Assembly: GCF_019012925.1 (NCBI RefSeq)
Contig: NZ_JAGIRL010000002.1
Location: 1 to 42,366, forward strand
DNA from: Fusobacterium sp.
GTDB taxonomy: Bacteria; Fusobacteriota; Fusobacteriia; Fusobacteriales; Fusobacteriaceae
DNA length: 42,366 bases
Reading direction: 5' to 3'
The notes beneath the pieces are model-generated. The model saw only the letters and a program-made list of their open reading frames with translations. It did not search any database and was not told the DNA's origin. Shown here in pieces: positions 22,960 through 31,856 of the stretch. Each line of letters opens with the position of its first letter. The first letter of the stretch is position 1. Both the position numbers and the translations under genes were made by a program.

Positions 22960-24318
22960 ATGATTTCTAGAGTAGAGATTCAAGAAACAAATAGAATGAT
23001 AACAGAGTCAAATCTAGATGTACGTACTATAACTATGGGAATTAGTCTTTTAGATTGTGCAGACCCTGATGTAGATGAGTTTAATAAAAAGATTTATAAA
23101 AAAATTACAACTTATGCAAAAGATTTAGTAAAAGTAGGAGATGAGATTTCTAAGCAGTTTGGAATACCAGTTGTAAATAAGAGAATATCTGTAACTCCAA
23201 TAGCTATTGCAGCAGCAGGTTGTAAAACAGATTCATATGTAAGTATAGCAAAAACTTTAGATAAAGCAGCAAAAGATTGTGGAGTGAATTTTATTGGTGG
23301 ATTTTCAGCACTTGTACATAAAGGATGCACTCCAGCAGATAGAATATTAATAGATTCTATACCTGAAGCAATGAAAGTTACAGAGAGAGTATGCTCATCT
23401 GTAAATGTTGGAACTTCAAGAAATGGTATAAATATGGATGCTGTTAAGAGAATGGGAGAGGTAATTGTTGAGACAGCAGAATTGACAAAGGATATTGATT
23501 GTTTAGGTTGTGCTAAACTTGTAGTTTTCTGTAATGCAGTTGAAGATAATCCGTTTATGGCAGGAGCTTTTCATGGAGTTGGAGAGGCTGATTGTGTAAT
23601 CAATGTGGGAGTAAGTGGACCAGGAGTTGTAAAAAGAGCTCTTGTAGAGGCAAAGGGAGCAGACTTTGAAACACTTTGTGAAGTTGTTAAAAAGACAGCA
23701 TTTAAGATAACTAGAGCAGGACAGATAGTAGCACAGGAAGCAGCTAGAAGATTGAATGTTCCATTTGGAATAATTGACCTATCATTAGCACCTACACCAG
23801 CAGTGGGAGATAGTATAGCAGAGATATTTCAAGAGATGGGATTGGAACATGCAGGAGCTCCAGGAACTACAGCTGCCTTGGCTATATTGAATGACAATGT
23901 AAAAAAAGGTGGAGTTATGGCTTCATCTTATGTAGGTGGATTGAGTGGAGCTTTTATTCCAGTAAGTGAGGATCATGCTATGATAGAAGCAGCTAAAATA
24001 GGAGCATTGACATTGGAGAAATTGGAAGCAATGACTTGTGTTTGTTCAGTTGGATTAGATATGATAGCTATTCCAGGAGATACATCAGCTTATACAATCT
24101 CTGGAATAATTGCAGATGAGTCAGCAATAGGAATGGTAAATAATAAGACTACTGCAGTTAGAATTATTCCTGTAATAGGAAAGGGTGTAGGAGAGATGGT
24201 TGAGTTTGGTGGCTTACTAGGTTATGCACCAATTATGGCTGTAAATAAGTTTAAATGTGATGATTTTATAAAAAGAGGTGGAAGAATACCAGCTCCAATA
24301 CACAGTTTTAAAAACTAG
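22960..24318 (+). CDS. PFL family protein (UPF0210)
   Basis: A 452-residue cytoplasmic protein of UPF0210, called 'PFL family' because its fold resembles pyruvate formate-lyase and other glycyl-radical enzymes; no reaction is established. Conserved stretches include [16 protein letters not shown] near 22-37, [10 protein letters not shown] near 157, [21 protein letters not shown] near 203-223, [21 protein letters not shown] near 269, [13 protein letters not shown] near 298 and [13 protein letters not shown] near 362. I see no glycyl-radical RVxGY motif at the C-terminus, so it is not an ordinary glycyl-radical enzyme. GGAGG precedes the ATG. Its operon with the ACT gene ends in a strong terminator. 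Confidence 0.9.
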   Translation: MISRVEIQETNRMITESNLDVRTITMGISLLDCADPDVDEFNKKIYKKITTYAKDLVKVGDEISKQFGIPVVNKRISVTPIAIAAAGCKTDSYVSIAKTLDKAAKDCGVNFIGGFSALVHKGCTPADRILIDSIPEAMKVTERVCSSVNVGTSRNGINMDAVKRMGEVIVETAELTKDIDCLGCAKLVVFCNAVEDNPFMAGAFHGVGEADCVINVGVSGPGVVKRALVEAKGADFETLCEVVKKTAFKITRAGQIVAQEAARRLNVPFGIIDLSLAPTPAVGDSIAEIFQEMGLEHAGAPGTTAALAILNDNVKKGGVMASSYVGGLSGAFIPVSEDHAMIEAAKIGALTLEKLEAMTCVCSVGLDMIAIPGDTSAYTISGIIADESAIGMVNNKTTAVRIIPVIGKGVGEMVEFGGLLGYAPIMAVNKFKCDDFIKRGGRIPAPIHSFKN

Positions 24319-24336
24319 ATTAAAAAATAGAAATAT

Positions 24337-24386
24337 AAAAAAGTTACTTGTAATTGAGTACTACACCAATTACAGTAACTTTTTTT
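24337..24386. terminator. Bidirectional terminator, UPF0210 gene / hydrolase
   Basis: GTTAC and GTAATTG (24343-24356) pair with CAATTAC and GTAAC (24367-24379), with a small internal loop and flanking A6/T6 arms. It lies between two convergent genes and has T tracts in both directions. Confidence 0.85.
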
Positions 24387-24403
24387 CTTTAATTTTATCT
24401 ATC

Positions 24404-25177
24404 TTATTTTAATATATTTTTGAAAATAGAGTTAACTTTTCTAGGATTTTCAAGATTAGAGATGTGTCCAGCTTTCTTAACTCTATAGATTTTAGAGTTT
24501 TTAACCTCTTTTTTCATCATTTCAGCTTCATGAAAAGGTCTAGGTAGATCATACTCTCCAGTGATAAAGTATGTAGGAACTTCAATAGAATTGAGAAGTT
24601 GTAAGGAATTTTCTCTTCCAAAGATTACCCTTCCTAAATTTACAATGGTATCTATCTTATCTTCAGGTATATTTTGTAACTTTTCTTTAAAATTTAAAAA
24701 TAGCTCTCCATTTTTATCTATCATAGGACTAAAGAAAATAGGGGCAATCTTTTCAACTAATTGATCAGGTATTTTTCTATTTTTTTCAATGGTATCCAAC
24801 ATAGAGAAATAAAGATTTTTAGTCTGCTCAGGTTCAGCTCCAGAGAAAGAATCCATAATTATGATTTTTTCTATTCTATCCTTATCCAATTGATAAAGAT
24901 ATGGTGCTAACATCCCACCTACAGATAATCCTACATAGATATAGTTATCTACGTTTAAATTATCTAAAGTATTTTTAATAATCTCTGCCAAATTTTTTAG
25001 ATCTATGATATTACTATTTTTTTCAGAATCTCCATGTCCAGGTAGATCAATAGCTATACATCTAAAACTATCTTTTAATAGATTTAGTTGAGGGAGCCAC
25101 ATATCTTTATCCCATAGATACGAGTGAATAAATACAACAGTTTTTCCTTTTCCAATATCTTTATATGCTAATTTCAT
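24404..25177 (-). CDS. Alpha/beta fold hydrolase
   Basis: A 257-residue cytoplasmic esterase-like enzyme. It has the oxyanion region FIHSYLWDKDMW near residues 16-27, LPGHGDSEKN near 44, the nucleophile elbow GLSVGGMLAP near 83-92 with the catalytic Ser, the Asp in ITGEYDLPRPF near 210 and the His in AGHISNLENP near 237. This is the RsbQ/BioH-like branch that also includes 3-oxoadipate enol-lactonases; the substrate cannot be named. It is a monocistronic gene, convergent with the UPF0210 gene and divergent from the MATE gene. It is not needed for biotin here because bioG already supplies the esterase. Confidence 0.85.
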   Translation of the reverse strand: MKLAYKDIGKGKTVVFIHSYLWDKDMWLPQLNLLKDSFRCIAIDLPGHGDSEKNSNIIDLKNLAEIIKNTLDNLNVDNYIYVGLSVGGMLAPYLYQLDKDRIEKIIIMDSFSGAEPEQTKNLYFSMLDTIEKNRKIPDQLVEKIAPIFFSPMIDKNGELFLNFKEKLQNIPEDKIDTIVNLGRVIFGRENSLQLLNSIEVPTYFITGEYDLPRPFHEAEMMKKEVKNSKIYRVKKAGHISNLENPRKVNSIFKNILK

Positions 25178-25290
25178 AATTTATAACCTCCTGTAAATTA
25201 TTAGAGATTATATCATATTGCTAAAAAAAAGAAAAGAAAAAATATAACACATGTAATTTTATAGATATAAAAATTATTCATCAATTATAC

Positions 25291-25319
25291 TTATTTAAGA
25301 TAAAAATATATGTTATAAT
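25291..25319 (+). promoter_or_regulatory. Probable promoter of the MATE-SDR pair
   Basis: A perfect -10 TATAAT (25314-25319) stands 17 bases after TTATTT (25291-25296), a weak -35. The ATG follows about 27 bases after the expected start. Confidence 0.4.
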
Positions 25320-25351
25320 TGAAAAAGATGATTGTTATGGGGGAGATAATG

Positions 25352-26710
25352 ATGAAAATATCAAACGACTTAGGAAGGGATTCGATTTTAAGTCTTGTAT
25401 TAAAATTAGCAATACCAGCAATGTTATCTCAATTGGTAAACCTATTATACAGTATAATAGATAGAATGTATATTGGTAATATTCCAGATATAGGAGGACT
25501 TGCATTAGCTGGAGTTGGGGTTTGTGGACCTATTGTCACTTTTTTAGCATCCTTCGGTACCTTGATTGGACTAGGGGGATCGATCAATATGTCAATAAAG
25601 ATGGGAGCAAATGAAAATGAAGAGGCTAAGAGAATTTTATCAAATAGTTTCTTAGGTCTATCAGTGATTGGAGTAGTATTGACTATTCTTTTTTTAATGA
25701 TAAAAGATAGATTGATTATGTTATTTGGGGCAAGTAGTATAACATTTCCATATGCAAATACATATTTAACAATATATACTCTTGGAAGTTTTTTTGCAAT
25801 AATGGCAATAGGATTAAACTTTTTTATAACCTGTCAGGGATTCTCAACTATTGGAATGTTAACAGTAATTATAGGTGCAATTATGAATATAATTTTAGAT
25901 ACCATATTCATATTTGTTTTTAAAATGGGTGTAGCTGGAGCAGCTTGGGCAACAGTAATATCTCAATTTTGCTCCTTTTTATTTGCCTTTTTATTTTTAA
26001 CAGGAAAGAGAATTCCAATTAAGATTACCTATGGAAATTACTCACTAAATTTGATAAAAAAGATTGTAACATTTGGATTTTCACCATTTTTTATATTGGC
26101 AACAGATAGTTTGATATTAATTATATTAAACTCTATGCTACAAAAATTTGGTGGGAGAGGAGAGGGAGATCTATTAATATCAGCAGCTACAATAATTCAA
26201 AGTTATCTGCTACTGATAACGGGACCTCTTTTGGGTTTAACTAATGGAACTCAACCAATATTGAGTTATAACTATGGTGCTAGAGATATAACTAGAGTAA
26301 AATTAGCTGAAAAATACACACTGATTTTTGCTCTTTTATTAACAACGACTATGTTTATTTTGACTAAGTATCTAGCTCCAGGATTTGTACATTTTTTTAC
26401 TTCAGAGGAGAGCTTAGTAAGCCTTTCATTATGGGGTATAAATGCAAGTGTTTTAGCAGTTATTCCACTCTCATTTCAGTACTGTTTTGTAGATGGATTT
26501 ACTGCTGTAGGAAGGGTAAAAACAGCCTTTTGTCTATCTATTTTTAGAAAATTTACATATATGTTAAGTACATATCTACTACCACTATTTTTTATAGCTA
26601 GATCAGCTTTCTATGCTCAACCAATAGCAGATATGTGTGGAACAGTAGCTTCTTGTATTACATTTTATTTTATATTTAATAAACATTTGAACAGAAGAAG
26701 ATTAAATTAA
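25352..26710 (+). CDS. MATE family efflux transporter
   Basis: A 452-residue, 12-segment MATE exporter, intact, unlike the copy at 2579-3895. Family motifs: the N-terminal LSLVLKLAIPAMLSQLVNLL, DRMYIGNIPD near 37, VISQFCSFLFAF near 209, and GLTNGTQPILSYNYGARD near 293-310, the second MATE signature. These proteins export drugs or metabolites with Na+ or H+. I chose ATG 25352, 6 bases after GGAG; ATG 25349 and TTG 25319 are less well spaced. The hydroxysteroid-dehydrogenase-like SDR begins 28 bases after its stop on the same strand without a terminator between them, so the two are probably co-transcribed and may handle the same kind of compound. Confidence 0.9.
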   Translation: MKISNDLGRDSILSLVLKLAIPAMLSQLVNLLYSIIDRMYIGNIPDIGGLALAGVGVCGPIVTFLASFGTLIGLGGSINMSIKMGANENEEAKRILSNSFLGLSVIGVVLTILFLMIKDRLIMLFGASSITFPYANTYLTIYTLGSFFAIMAIGLNFFITCQGFSTIGMLTVIIGAIMNIILDTIFIFVFKMGVAGAAWATVISQFCSFLFAFLFLTGKRIPIKITYGNYSLNLIKKIVTFGFSPFFILATDSLILIILNSMLQKFGGRGEGDLLISAATIIQSYLLLITGPLLGLTNGTQPILSYNYGARDITRVKLAEKYTLIFALLLTTTMFILTKYLAPGFVHFFTSEESLVSLSLWGINASVLAVIPLSFQYCFVDGFTAVGRVKTAFCLSIFRKFTYMLSTYLLPLFFIARSAFYAQPIADMCGTVASCITFYFIFNKHLNRRRLN

Positions 26711-26738
26711 AAATTCTTTATTGTAAGGAGTGATGGTT

Positions 26739-27512
26739 ATGAAGATAACAGATGCATATGATTTAAAAGGAAAAGTAGCCGTAGTTACTGGTGCTGGAGA
26801 TGGAATAGGAAAAGCCAGTGCTTTAAAATTAGCTGAAGCAGGGGCGAATGTAGTTTGTAGTGATCTAGATGAAGAGAAAGCTAAAGCTGTAGCAGAAGAG
26901 GCTAAAAAATATGGTGTTGAAGCTTTAGGAATAAAATGTAATGTTTTATTTGAAGAGGAACTAGAAAATCTAGTGAAAACTACAGTTGAAAAATTTGGTA
27001 AAGTTAATATTCTAGTAAATAATGCTGGAGGTGGAGGAGGAGGTCGTGAAAATATTGAATCTCTTACTCTAGAATATATCACAAAAATTTATACATTAAA
27101 TGTATTCAGTGGAATTATTCTAACTAAGTTATGTGCTCCATATATGAAAAAAGATGGATATGGTTCAATTATAAATATAAGTTCAATGTCTTCTGATATG
27201 GTAAGTCACGATATGATAATATATGGAAGTTCTAAAGCAGCAGTAAATCAGATGACAAAATATGCTTCATATGATTTAGGACCTGAGATAAGAGTTAATG
27301 CAATAGGACCGGGAGCTATAAAGACAAGAGCTTTAGCAAGTGTTCTTACTCCTGAAATAGAGAAAAATATGTTGAAAAATACTCCACTAAAAAGATTGGG
27401 AGATGTAGAGGATATAGCTATGACTGTATTATACTTTGCAAGTCCAGCATCAGCTTGGACAAGTGGACAAGTTATCTTTGTCAATGGTGGTGGAATACAG
27501 GAGCTAGATTAG
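26739..27512 (+). CDS. SDR oxidoreductase, 7-alpha-hydroxysteroid dehydrogenase-like
   Basis: A 257-residue short-chain dehydrogenase. The cofactor motif is VVTGAGDGIGKASA near residues 14-27, with SDLDEEKA near 39 (acidic Asp, favouring NAD over NADP) and NNAGGGGGG near 91. The active site is Ser in INISSMSS near 146, then YGSSK with Tyr and Lys near 160-164. Beyond general SDR features it shares stretches I recall from E. coli 7-alpha-HSDH (HdhA): NNAGGGG, NVFS, APGAI-type GPGAIKT, LTPEIEKNML.NTPLKRLG and the C-terminal GGGIQELD. It may oxidise the 7-alpha hydroxyl of bile acids. ATG 26739 is 8 bases after AAGGAG. Related gluconate-type SDRs remain an alternative. Confidence 0.8.
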   Translation: MKITDAYDLKGKVAVVTGAGDGIGKASALKLAEAGANVVCSDLDEEKAKAVAEEAKKYGVEALGIKCNVLFEEELENLVKTTVEKFGKVNILVNNAGGGGGGRENIESLTLEYITKIYTLNVFSGIILTKLCAPYMKKDGYGSIINISSMSSDMVSHDMIIYGSSKAAVNQMTKYASYDLGPEIRVNAIGPGAIKTRALASVLTPEIEKNMLKNTPLKRLGDVEDIAMTVLYFASPASAWTSGQVIFVNGGGIQELD

Positions 27513-27530
27513 AGAAATATACAATAAAAA

Positions 27531-27578
27531 AACTGCAACTATATCTTATAAAATAAGAGAATAGATGCAGTTGATTTT
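27531..27578 (+). terminator. Terminator of the MATE-SDR operon
   Basis: AACTGCA (27531-27537) pairs with TGCAGTT (27566-27572), with a further inner pairing CTTAT/ATAAG, and is followed by GATTTTTT. It also lies just beyond the stop of the convergent RseC gene. Confidence 0.7.
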
Positions 27579-28034
27579 TTACCAAGCATTTTTATTTTTA
27601 CAACTATCTGTCATAGTTGAAGTGTCTTCTTTTTCAATTGAGATAATCTCTATTTCTGCATTAGGTCTTTTTTTAACAACTAATTTATCATAGAAGAATA
27701 GAGCCACAAAAGAGAGAAGTAAAGCAACAAAACTAAATACAATACTTTTGTTCTCAGAAAGATTCAGGATTTTTTCACCGAAGAAGTAACCAGCAATCAT
27801 TGCGATAGCAGGAAAAACATAGGCAATTGAAGCAGCTTTTATAACTTTACCAGCTGAGATTTCAAAAGTGACAGTATCTCCAATTTCAGCTTTCATATCA
27901 GTTGTAAATTCAAAATCCTTACCATATTTACTATCTCCACTACAACCACTGCAGTGTGAACAAGCTGTATCTTTATAAAGTTTAACAATAATTTTATTCC
28001 CGTCAATTTTTTTTATAATACCTTTATTTAACAT
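27579..28034 (-). CDS. SoxR-reducing / RseC-MucC family membrane protein
   Basis: A 151-residue protein of the RseC family. The N-terminal domain carries the Cys cluster CSHCSGC near residues 25-31, likely for iron-sulfur or redox use, followed by a small beta domain (GDTVTFEISAGKVIKAA) and two membrane segments (about 73-90 and 101-117). E. coli RseC helps reduce SoxR; other relatives are linked to Rnf-type electron-transfer complexes. Fusobacteria contain Rnf, so a redox accessory role at the inner membrane is reasonable but inferred. The Lys/Asp-rich C-terminal tail is not conserved. It is a single gene, downstream of the membrane protein's terminator. Confidence 0.9.
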   Translation of the reverse strand: MLNKGIIKKIDGNKIIVKLYKDTACSHCSGCSGDSKYGKDFEFTTDMKAEIGDTVTFEISAGKVIKAASIAYVFPAIAMIAGYFFGEKILNLSENKSIVFSFVALLLSFVALFFYDKLVVKKRPNAEIEIISIEKEDTSTMTDSCKNKNAW

Positions 28035-28109
28035 TCCTTACCACCTTTTAATTTTTACTCTTTTTAGATTATACCACAAAATTCCATAAAAATTTAGAAT
28101 TATTTAAAA

Positions 28110-28142
28110 TAAATAAAAAACCTAGCCCTAGAATAGGCTAGG
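28110..28142 (-). terminator. Terminator of the citC-citXG operon
   Basis: On the minus strand CCTAGCC (28136-28142 complement) pairs with GGCTAGG (28121-28127 complement), 8-base loop, then TTTTTTATTT. The stop codon of the membrane protein gene (28128-28130) lies in the loop. Confidence 0.85.
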
Positions 28143-28676
28143 TAAAACTCCTAAAATTAAAAAAATTATAGAAAATTTAAGATCTTCAATTAGTTCATCT
28201 TTTTTTGTAAGATGGATCTCATTAAAAAAACTGTTTTTTTGTAATTTATGAAGTAAAATGGAGATTAGAGATATACACATATATCCACAAGTGAAAAAAA
28301 CAATATCTAAGTAATCAAAAGTTCCTAACATAGTTCCATGCCCACCAAAATATTTTTGAACAAACTCCAATCCCACCATAAACATATAAATAAGTGTAAA
28401 TATTATGAAGTGTATAGTATAAAATTTTCTATCCACAAGTAGAGCAGCTCCAAAGGAGAATAACCACAGTCCATCTGGAAGTGAGTAGACACTCCAAAGA
28501 GGTAGGTGTTTACGATAGGACCAAGCCAACTCTCTCAATGAGATTATATGCTCATATATTACAGGATGGGTTGAAAAAAACTTGAAGTAAAATAGATTTT
28601 TACTTCGATATAATAGATAGATTCCAATTCCTAAAAATAGAGGAAATAGAATTAAAAATACTTTTCCCTTTTTCAT
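28128..28676 (-). CDS. Integral membrane protein of unknown function
   Basis: A 182-residue protein with about five hydrophobic segments: near residues 6-20, 68-80 (SLPDGLWLFSFGAALLV), 85-103, 118-140 (DYLDIVFFTCGYMCISLI) and at the C-terminus. SLPDGLW and LEFVQKYFGGHGT in the loops are probably conserved, faintly like VanZ-type or other small membrane families, but I do not recognise it. I start at ATG 28676, 6 bases after GAGGTG; a GTG at 28685 is part of that ribosome site. It begins 13 bases after citXG and is the last gene of that operon, ending in a terminator. Confidence 0.75.
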   Translation of the reverse strand: MKKGKVFLILFPLFLGIGIYLLYRSKNLFYFKFFSTHPVIYEHIISLRELAWSYRKHLPLWSVYSLPDGLWLFSFGAALLVDRKFYTIHFIIFTLIYMFMVGLEFVQKYFGGHGTMLGTFDYLDIVFFTCGYMCISLISILLHKLQKNSFFNEIHLTKKDELIEDLKFSIIFLILGVLPSLF

Positions 28677-28689
28677 TTTTTTCACCTCG

Positions 28690-30039
28690 TTAGTAAAAGT
28701 AAGTTAAGATCTTATGAAAAAATATGGTAACCGCCAATAGATCAGCACTTCCCCCTGGACTTATATTTTTTTGAATATACTTATTCTCCAATTCAAATAA
28801 AAAATCTAAACTGTAATTGAATACTCCACCACTTTCAAAAATAACTTTCATCTCTTTTTTAACATCTTCTAATACCTCTAAATTATGCCGGTAGACAATG
28901 GTACTATCCATCACCTTGCTCATTAGATATATCAGAGTGTGAACTGAGGCTTTATTTATATCAGCACTCTCTTTTAATGCAGAATTAAAAACAGGAAGAG
29001 CACCACTAAAAATGATATCCAATCCATTTTTTACCTCTCCACGTATTCCAGTGAATTTATGAGAGAGAAAAAGTTTTTCTCCATGAGTGAGAGTTTTTTT
29101 GGTGTCAATGTTTTCAAAATCCTTAAGTATATCCCTAGTCATTTGAGATATGAGAGTTTGAATATTTTTGAAATCTTTATTTTGGTAGAGAGTACGAGAA
29201 GTAGCTCCCACCACTATTCCTAAAAGAAATATCATACCTTTGTGAGTATTTACCCCATCAGTTGCTTGAAACATCTTTTTCTCAGTTTCTTTTCCAATCT
29301 CTCTAAGCCTTTTGAAAGCAATATCTAAAGGAAGATCTGAAAACATTATTTCAGCCATCTTTTTAAAACCATCTTTTAGTACGAAAGAGCTTTTTAAAAA
29401 GGTAAGGAGATTCATATCTTTGTGAGCCCCTTGAGTAAGAGGTGTAACTAGACCAAAACCAGGAAAACTAGATACCTCATAAATCATACTTTCCAAAGAG
29501 AGATCAGCTATTGTATTGATAGTAACTTCACGTCTTTTTAAGAAATTTTGGTATGCTATATATTTAGAGTTAATCTTATCTTTAATCTCAGAATGAGAGT
29601 GTTTCATACTTCTACCACAGGCGAAAGCTAAATCATCACAGATGAGACATTTTCTCTTGGGAAGATTGAAGTCACTTCTAGAGATACCTGTACCTTCAGT
29701 TGTATAAACATCTAAATCTACACATCTACCTAAAATATGTTTCTCTTCAAACTGTATAGTTAGTTCTTTTATAGACTTGGGATCTAAATTTATAAAGTAA
29801 AGATATATTTTTCCCTCTAAATTTTCAATAACCTCTTTTTTTATCAATCTCTCTTTGAAGAGTATTTCCATCTCTTTAGCCACAATCTCTGTTATCTCAA
29901 TAGGTATACTTTCCCACTTATTTTCTCCTGGATAATTAGCTCTAATGGTGAGAAGAGGAAGTGAATATCTCTCTAAAAGTGAGTTTTGTAACTGTACTCT
30001 TTTCTCTCTGTCATCTAAAAATTTATTTAAATCAAACAT
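28690..30039 (-). CDS. citXG: CitXG fusion: citrate lyase prosthetic-group synthesis and attachment
   Basis: A 449-residue fusion of two cit maturation enzymes. Residues 1-165 are CitX (holo-ACP synthase), with GRCVDLDVYTTEG near 103-115 and the motif RKCLICDDLAFACGRSMKHS near 129-148. Residues about 180-449 are CitG, which makes triphosphoribosyl-dephospho-CoA from dephospho-CoA and ATP: SFPGFGLVTPLTQGAHKDMN near 194, FQATDGVNTHKGMIFLLG near 258-275 and SPGGSADLLAVTIF near 430. The fused order CitX-CitG is known from other bacteria. It starts 1 base after citC. Citrate lyase subunits citD, citE and citF are not in the window. Confidence 0.93.
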   Translation of the reverse strand: MFDLNKFLDDREKRVQLQNSLLERYSLPLLTIRANYPGENKWESIPIEITEIVAKEMEILFKERLIKKEVIENLEGKIYLYFINLDPKSIKELTIQFEEKHILGRCVDLDVYTTEGTGISRSDFNLPKRKCLICDDLAFACGRSMKHSHSEIKDKINSKYIAYQNFLKRREVTINTIADLSLESMIYEVSSFPGFGLVTPLTQGAHKDMNLLTFLKSSFVLKDGFKKMAEIMFSDLPLDIAFKRLREIGKETEKKMFQATDGVNTHKGMIFLLGIVVGATSRTLYQNKDFKNIQTLISQMTRDILKDFENIDTKKTLTHGEKLFLSHKFTGIRGEVKNGLDIIFSGALPVFNSALKESADINKASVHTLIYLMSKVMDSTIVYRHNLEVLEDVKKEMKVIFESGGVFNYSLDFLFELENKYIQKNISPGGSADLLAVTIFFHKILTYFY

Positions 30040-30040
30040 A

Positions 30041-31075
30041 TTAACAAGGAGAATCCTGCATTCTAAGTTTTTCTCCTATCTCCTTTCCTTCAGAACTAGT
30101 TAAAAAATCAAATGTAGTAGTTGGAACTAAAGTTTTAAGCTCCTCAAAATTTTTAGACTTGAGTAACTCTCTTACATAAGAGGCACTGATAATCTTACCA
30201 TCTATCTTCTTTCTTGGAATAACAATAACTTCAATACCGAACTTTGGAAGAGTGTTTTTTAACATCTTGTTATAGTGATTAGTAACTTTACAATTAGGTT
30301 CATCTCCCACATATCTTCTATCTATATTCAGTATCTTTCCAAATTTTTCACCACAGATTGTAGCATCTAGCTTTGTGTACTCAGCTAAATGATCATCTTC
30401 TCTCTTTAGGAAATAGTTGGGAAAAGTTGCAGATGAGATGAGATAGTCAGTACCTGGGATAACTTTCACATTTTTGAGATGAGCTGTTCCCTTTTTTACA
30501 AGTTCATACCTGACTTTAAATGGGAAGATAGATCTATCCTCTTCAACTACAAAAACTAAGACCTCTTTGTTTTCTGAAGCTACTTTTTCAATAAGAAATT
30601 GATGTCCTAAGGTAAAGGGATTACAATTCATAACAAGCATAGCTCTTTTTTCATTTGTGTCAATATTATAGTTAGTTTTAATCTTTTCCAATACTTTGAG
30701 AATACTCTTATTTCCCATCTCCATAAGAATAACTTTATCAGTATGAGCTATCTCTCTATAGCCCATACCTCTAAAAAGCTCTTGATTTTCTATCTTGGTA
30801 AAGACTTTGCTATTTAGAAACCCCTCATCAAACATCTTATTTATAATATTTGTAAGGAGTTGGGTAGATAGTCCTTCACCTTGACAGCTACTATCTATGG
30901 CAAAACATTTAACAATATTTTTCTCTTTAGAAGCAGTTGCAATAATCTTGTTATTATCTCGAATAATAACTGTATAGTCAATATTTTTATCATATTTTAA
31001 ATCAAATTTTTTTAAAAAGGTAGTGACCTCTTCAATCTCCTGTTTATTAATTAAACTTATCTTATCAACACCCAA
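30041..31075 (-). CDS. citC: [Citrate (pro-3S)-lyase] ligase
   Basis: A 344-residue enzyme that acetylates the thiol of the citrate lyase prosthetic group with acetate and ATP, which activates the lyase. Residues 1-130 are a GNAT-like domain (FAIDSSCQGEGLSTQLLTNI near 62), and about 140-330 the nucleotidyltransferase domain with MNCNPFTLGHQFLIEK near 153-168 (the HxGH-type motif as TLGH) and ISASYVRELL near 303. It starts with TTG at 31073-31075, 8 bases after GGGGGA; no nearby in-frame ATG is better. It lies 25 bases after a lipoprotein gene and 1 base before citXG. Confidence 0.93.
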   Translation of the reverse strand: MGVDKISLINKQEIEEVTTFLKKFDLKYDKNIDYTVIIRDNNKIIATASKEKNIVKCFAIDSSCQGEGLSTQLLTNIINKMFDEGFLNSKVFTKIENQELFRGMGYREIAHTDKVILMEMGNKSILKVLEKIKTNYNIDTNEKRAMLVMNCNPFTLGHQFLIEKVASENKEVLVFVVEEDRSIFPFKVRYELVKKGTAHLKNVKVIPGTDYLISSATFPNYFLKREDDHLAEYTKLDATICGEKFGKILNIDRRYVGDEPNCKVTNHYNKMLKNTLPKFGIEVIVIPRKKIDGKIISASYVRELLKSKNFEELKTLVPTTTFDFLTSSEGKEIGEKLRMQDSPC

Positions 31076-31100
31076 ATAATTTCCCCCTAAAAATTAAATT

Positions 31101-31703
31101 TTAATCAATTATTTCATCATCTTCAGATTGATTCTCACCATTTTTTATAGGAGCTCCAATCTGTATATCTCCAATCTTATTTTTAATATTATTTAATTTT
31201 CCAGAAATATCACTTAAATATCCAGTGAAAACTTGTTTAGAAACTTGATTGATCTTCTCTCTATCAACAGCAAATAGAGAGTATACTGACGAATCATTCT
31301 CCCAAGCTCCCTTTTGAGTAGCAGATTTTAAGGATAGATCTATAACATAATCAGATAGATCGTTTAGTACAGGAGAGATAATACCTTTTGAGTAAGTATC
31401 AGTATTCAACATAAAAGTATTAAAGTTAATTTTAACCTCTTTTTTAATCTGCTCCTTTAGTAGTTCTTTAGCATTTTTGTTAGCTTTAGCCTGAGCAATC
31501 AAAGCTCCACTTTTATCAATTCCAGAGTAACCAACAGCAAATAATTCATTTTCAGGATTGATCTTAGTAGCAATCTGTTCCTGTAAGGCAATAGGTATAG
31601 TAGGATTTTTTTTAGGTAGATTTTCATCAATAAAATTATTAATTGAAGTACAACCAGTTAAACTAAAAGAAATTATAGCAATAAAAAGTAAAAATGTTTT
31701 CAT
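31101..31703 (-). CDS. LPP20-like lipoprotein
   Basis: A 200-residue lipoprotein. Residues 1-18 form a signal with the lipobox SLTGC, Cys18 lipidated. The pattern FAVGYSGIDKSGALIAQAKA near residues 55-74 followed by an Ala/Lys-rich helix resembles the LPP20 family of outer-membrane lipoproteins, whose function is largely unknown. The C-terminus is acidic (ENQSEDDEIID). GGAGGG precedes the ATG. It is the first gene of the citC-citXG operon, only 25 bases before citC, an unexpected partner for a cytoplasmic maturation pathway. It may simply share a promoter. Confidence 0.75.
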   Translation of the reverse strand: MKTFLLFIAIISFSLTGCTSINNFIDENLPKKNPTIPIALQEQIATKINPENELFAVGYSGIDKSGALIAQAKANKNAKELLKEQIKKEVKINFNTFMLNTDTYSKGIISPVLNDLSDYVIDLSLKSATQKGAWENDSSVYSLFAVDREKINQVSKQVFTGYLSDISGKLNNIKNKIGDIQIGAPIKNGENQSEDDEIID

Positions 31704-31856
31704 AAAAAATTCCCTCCAAAAAAAATTAAAAAAATTTTAAAATACAAGTGTATTCTATAAAGCCCCAATTTTAAACAGTTTAAAGGCTTGTTATTAATTT
31801 TATTTTATAATATTAATGGAGTAAAAGCAAATAATTATTGAAATAATTGAAAAAAT

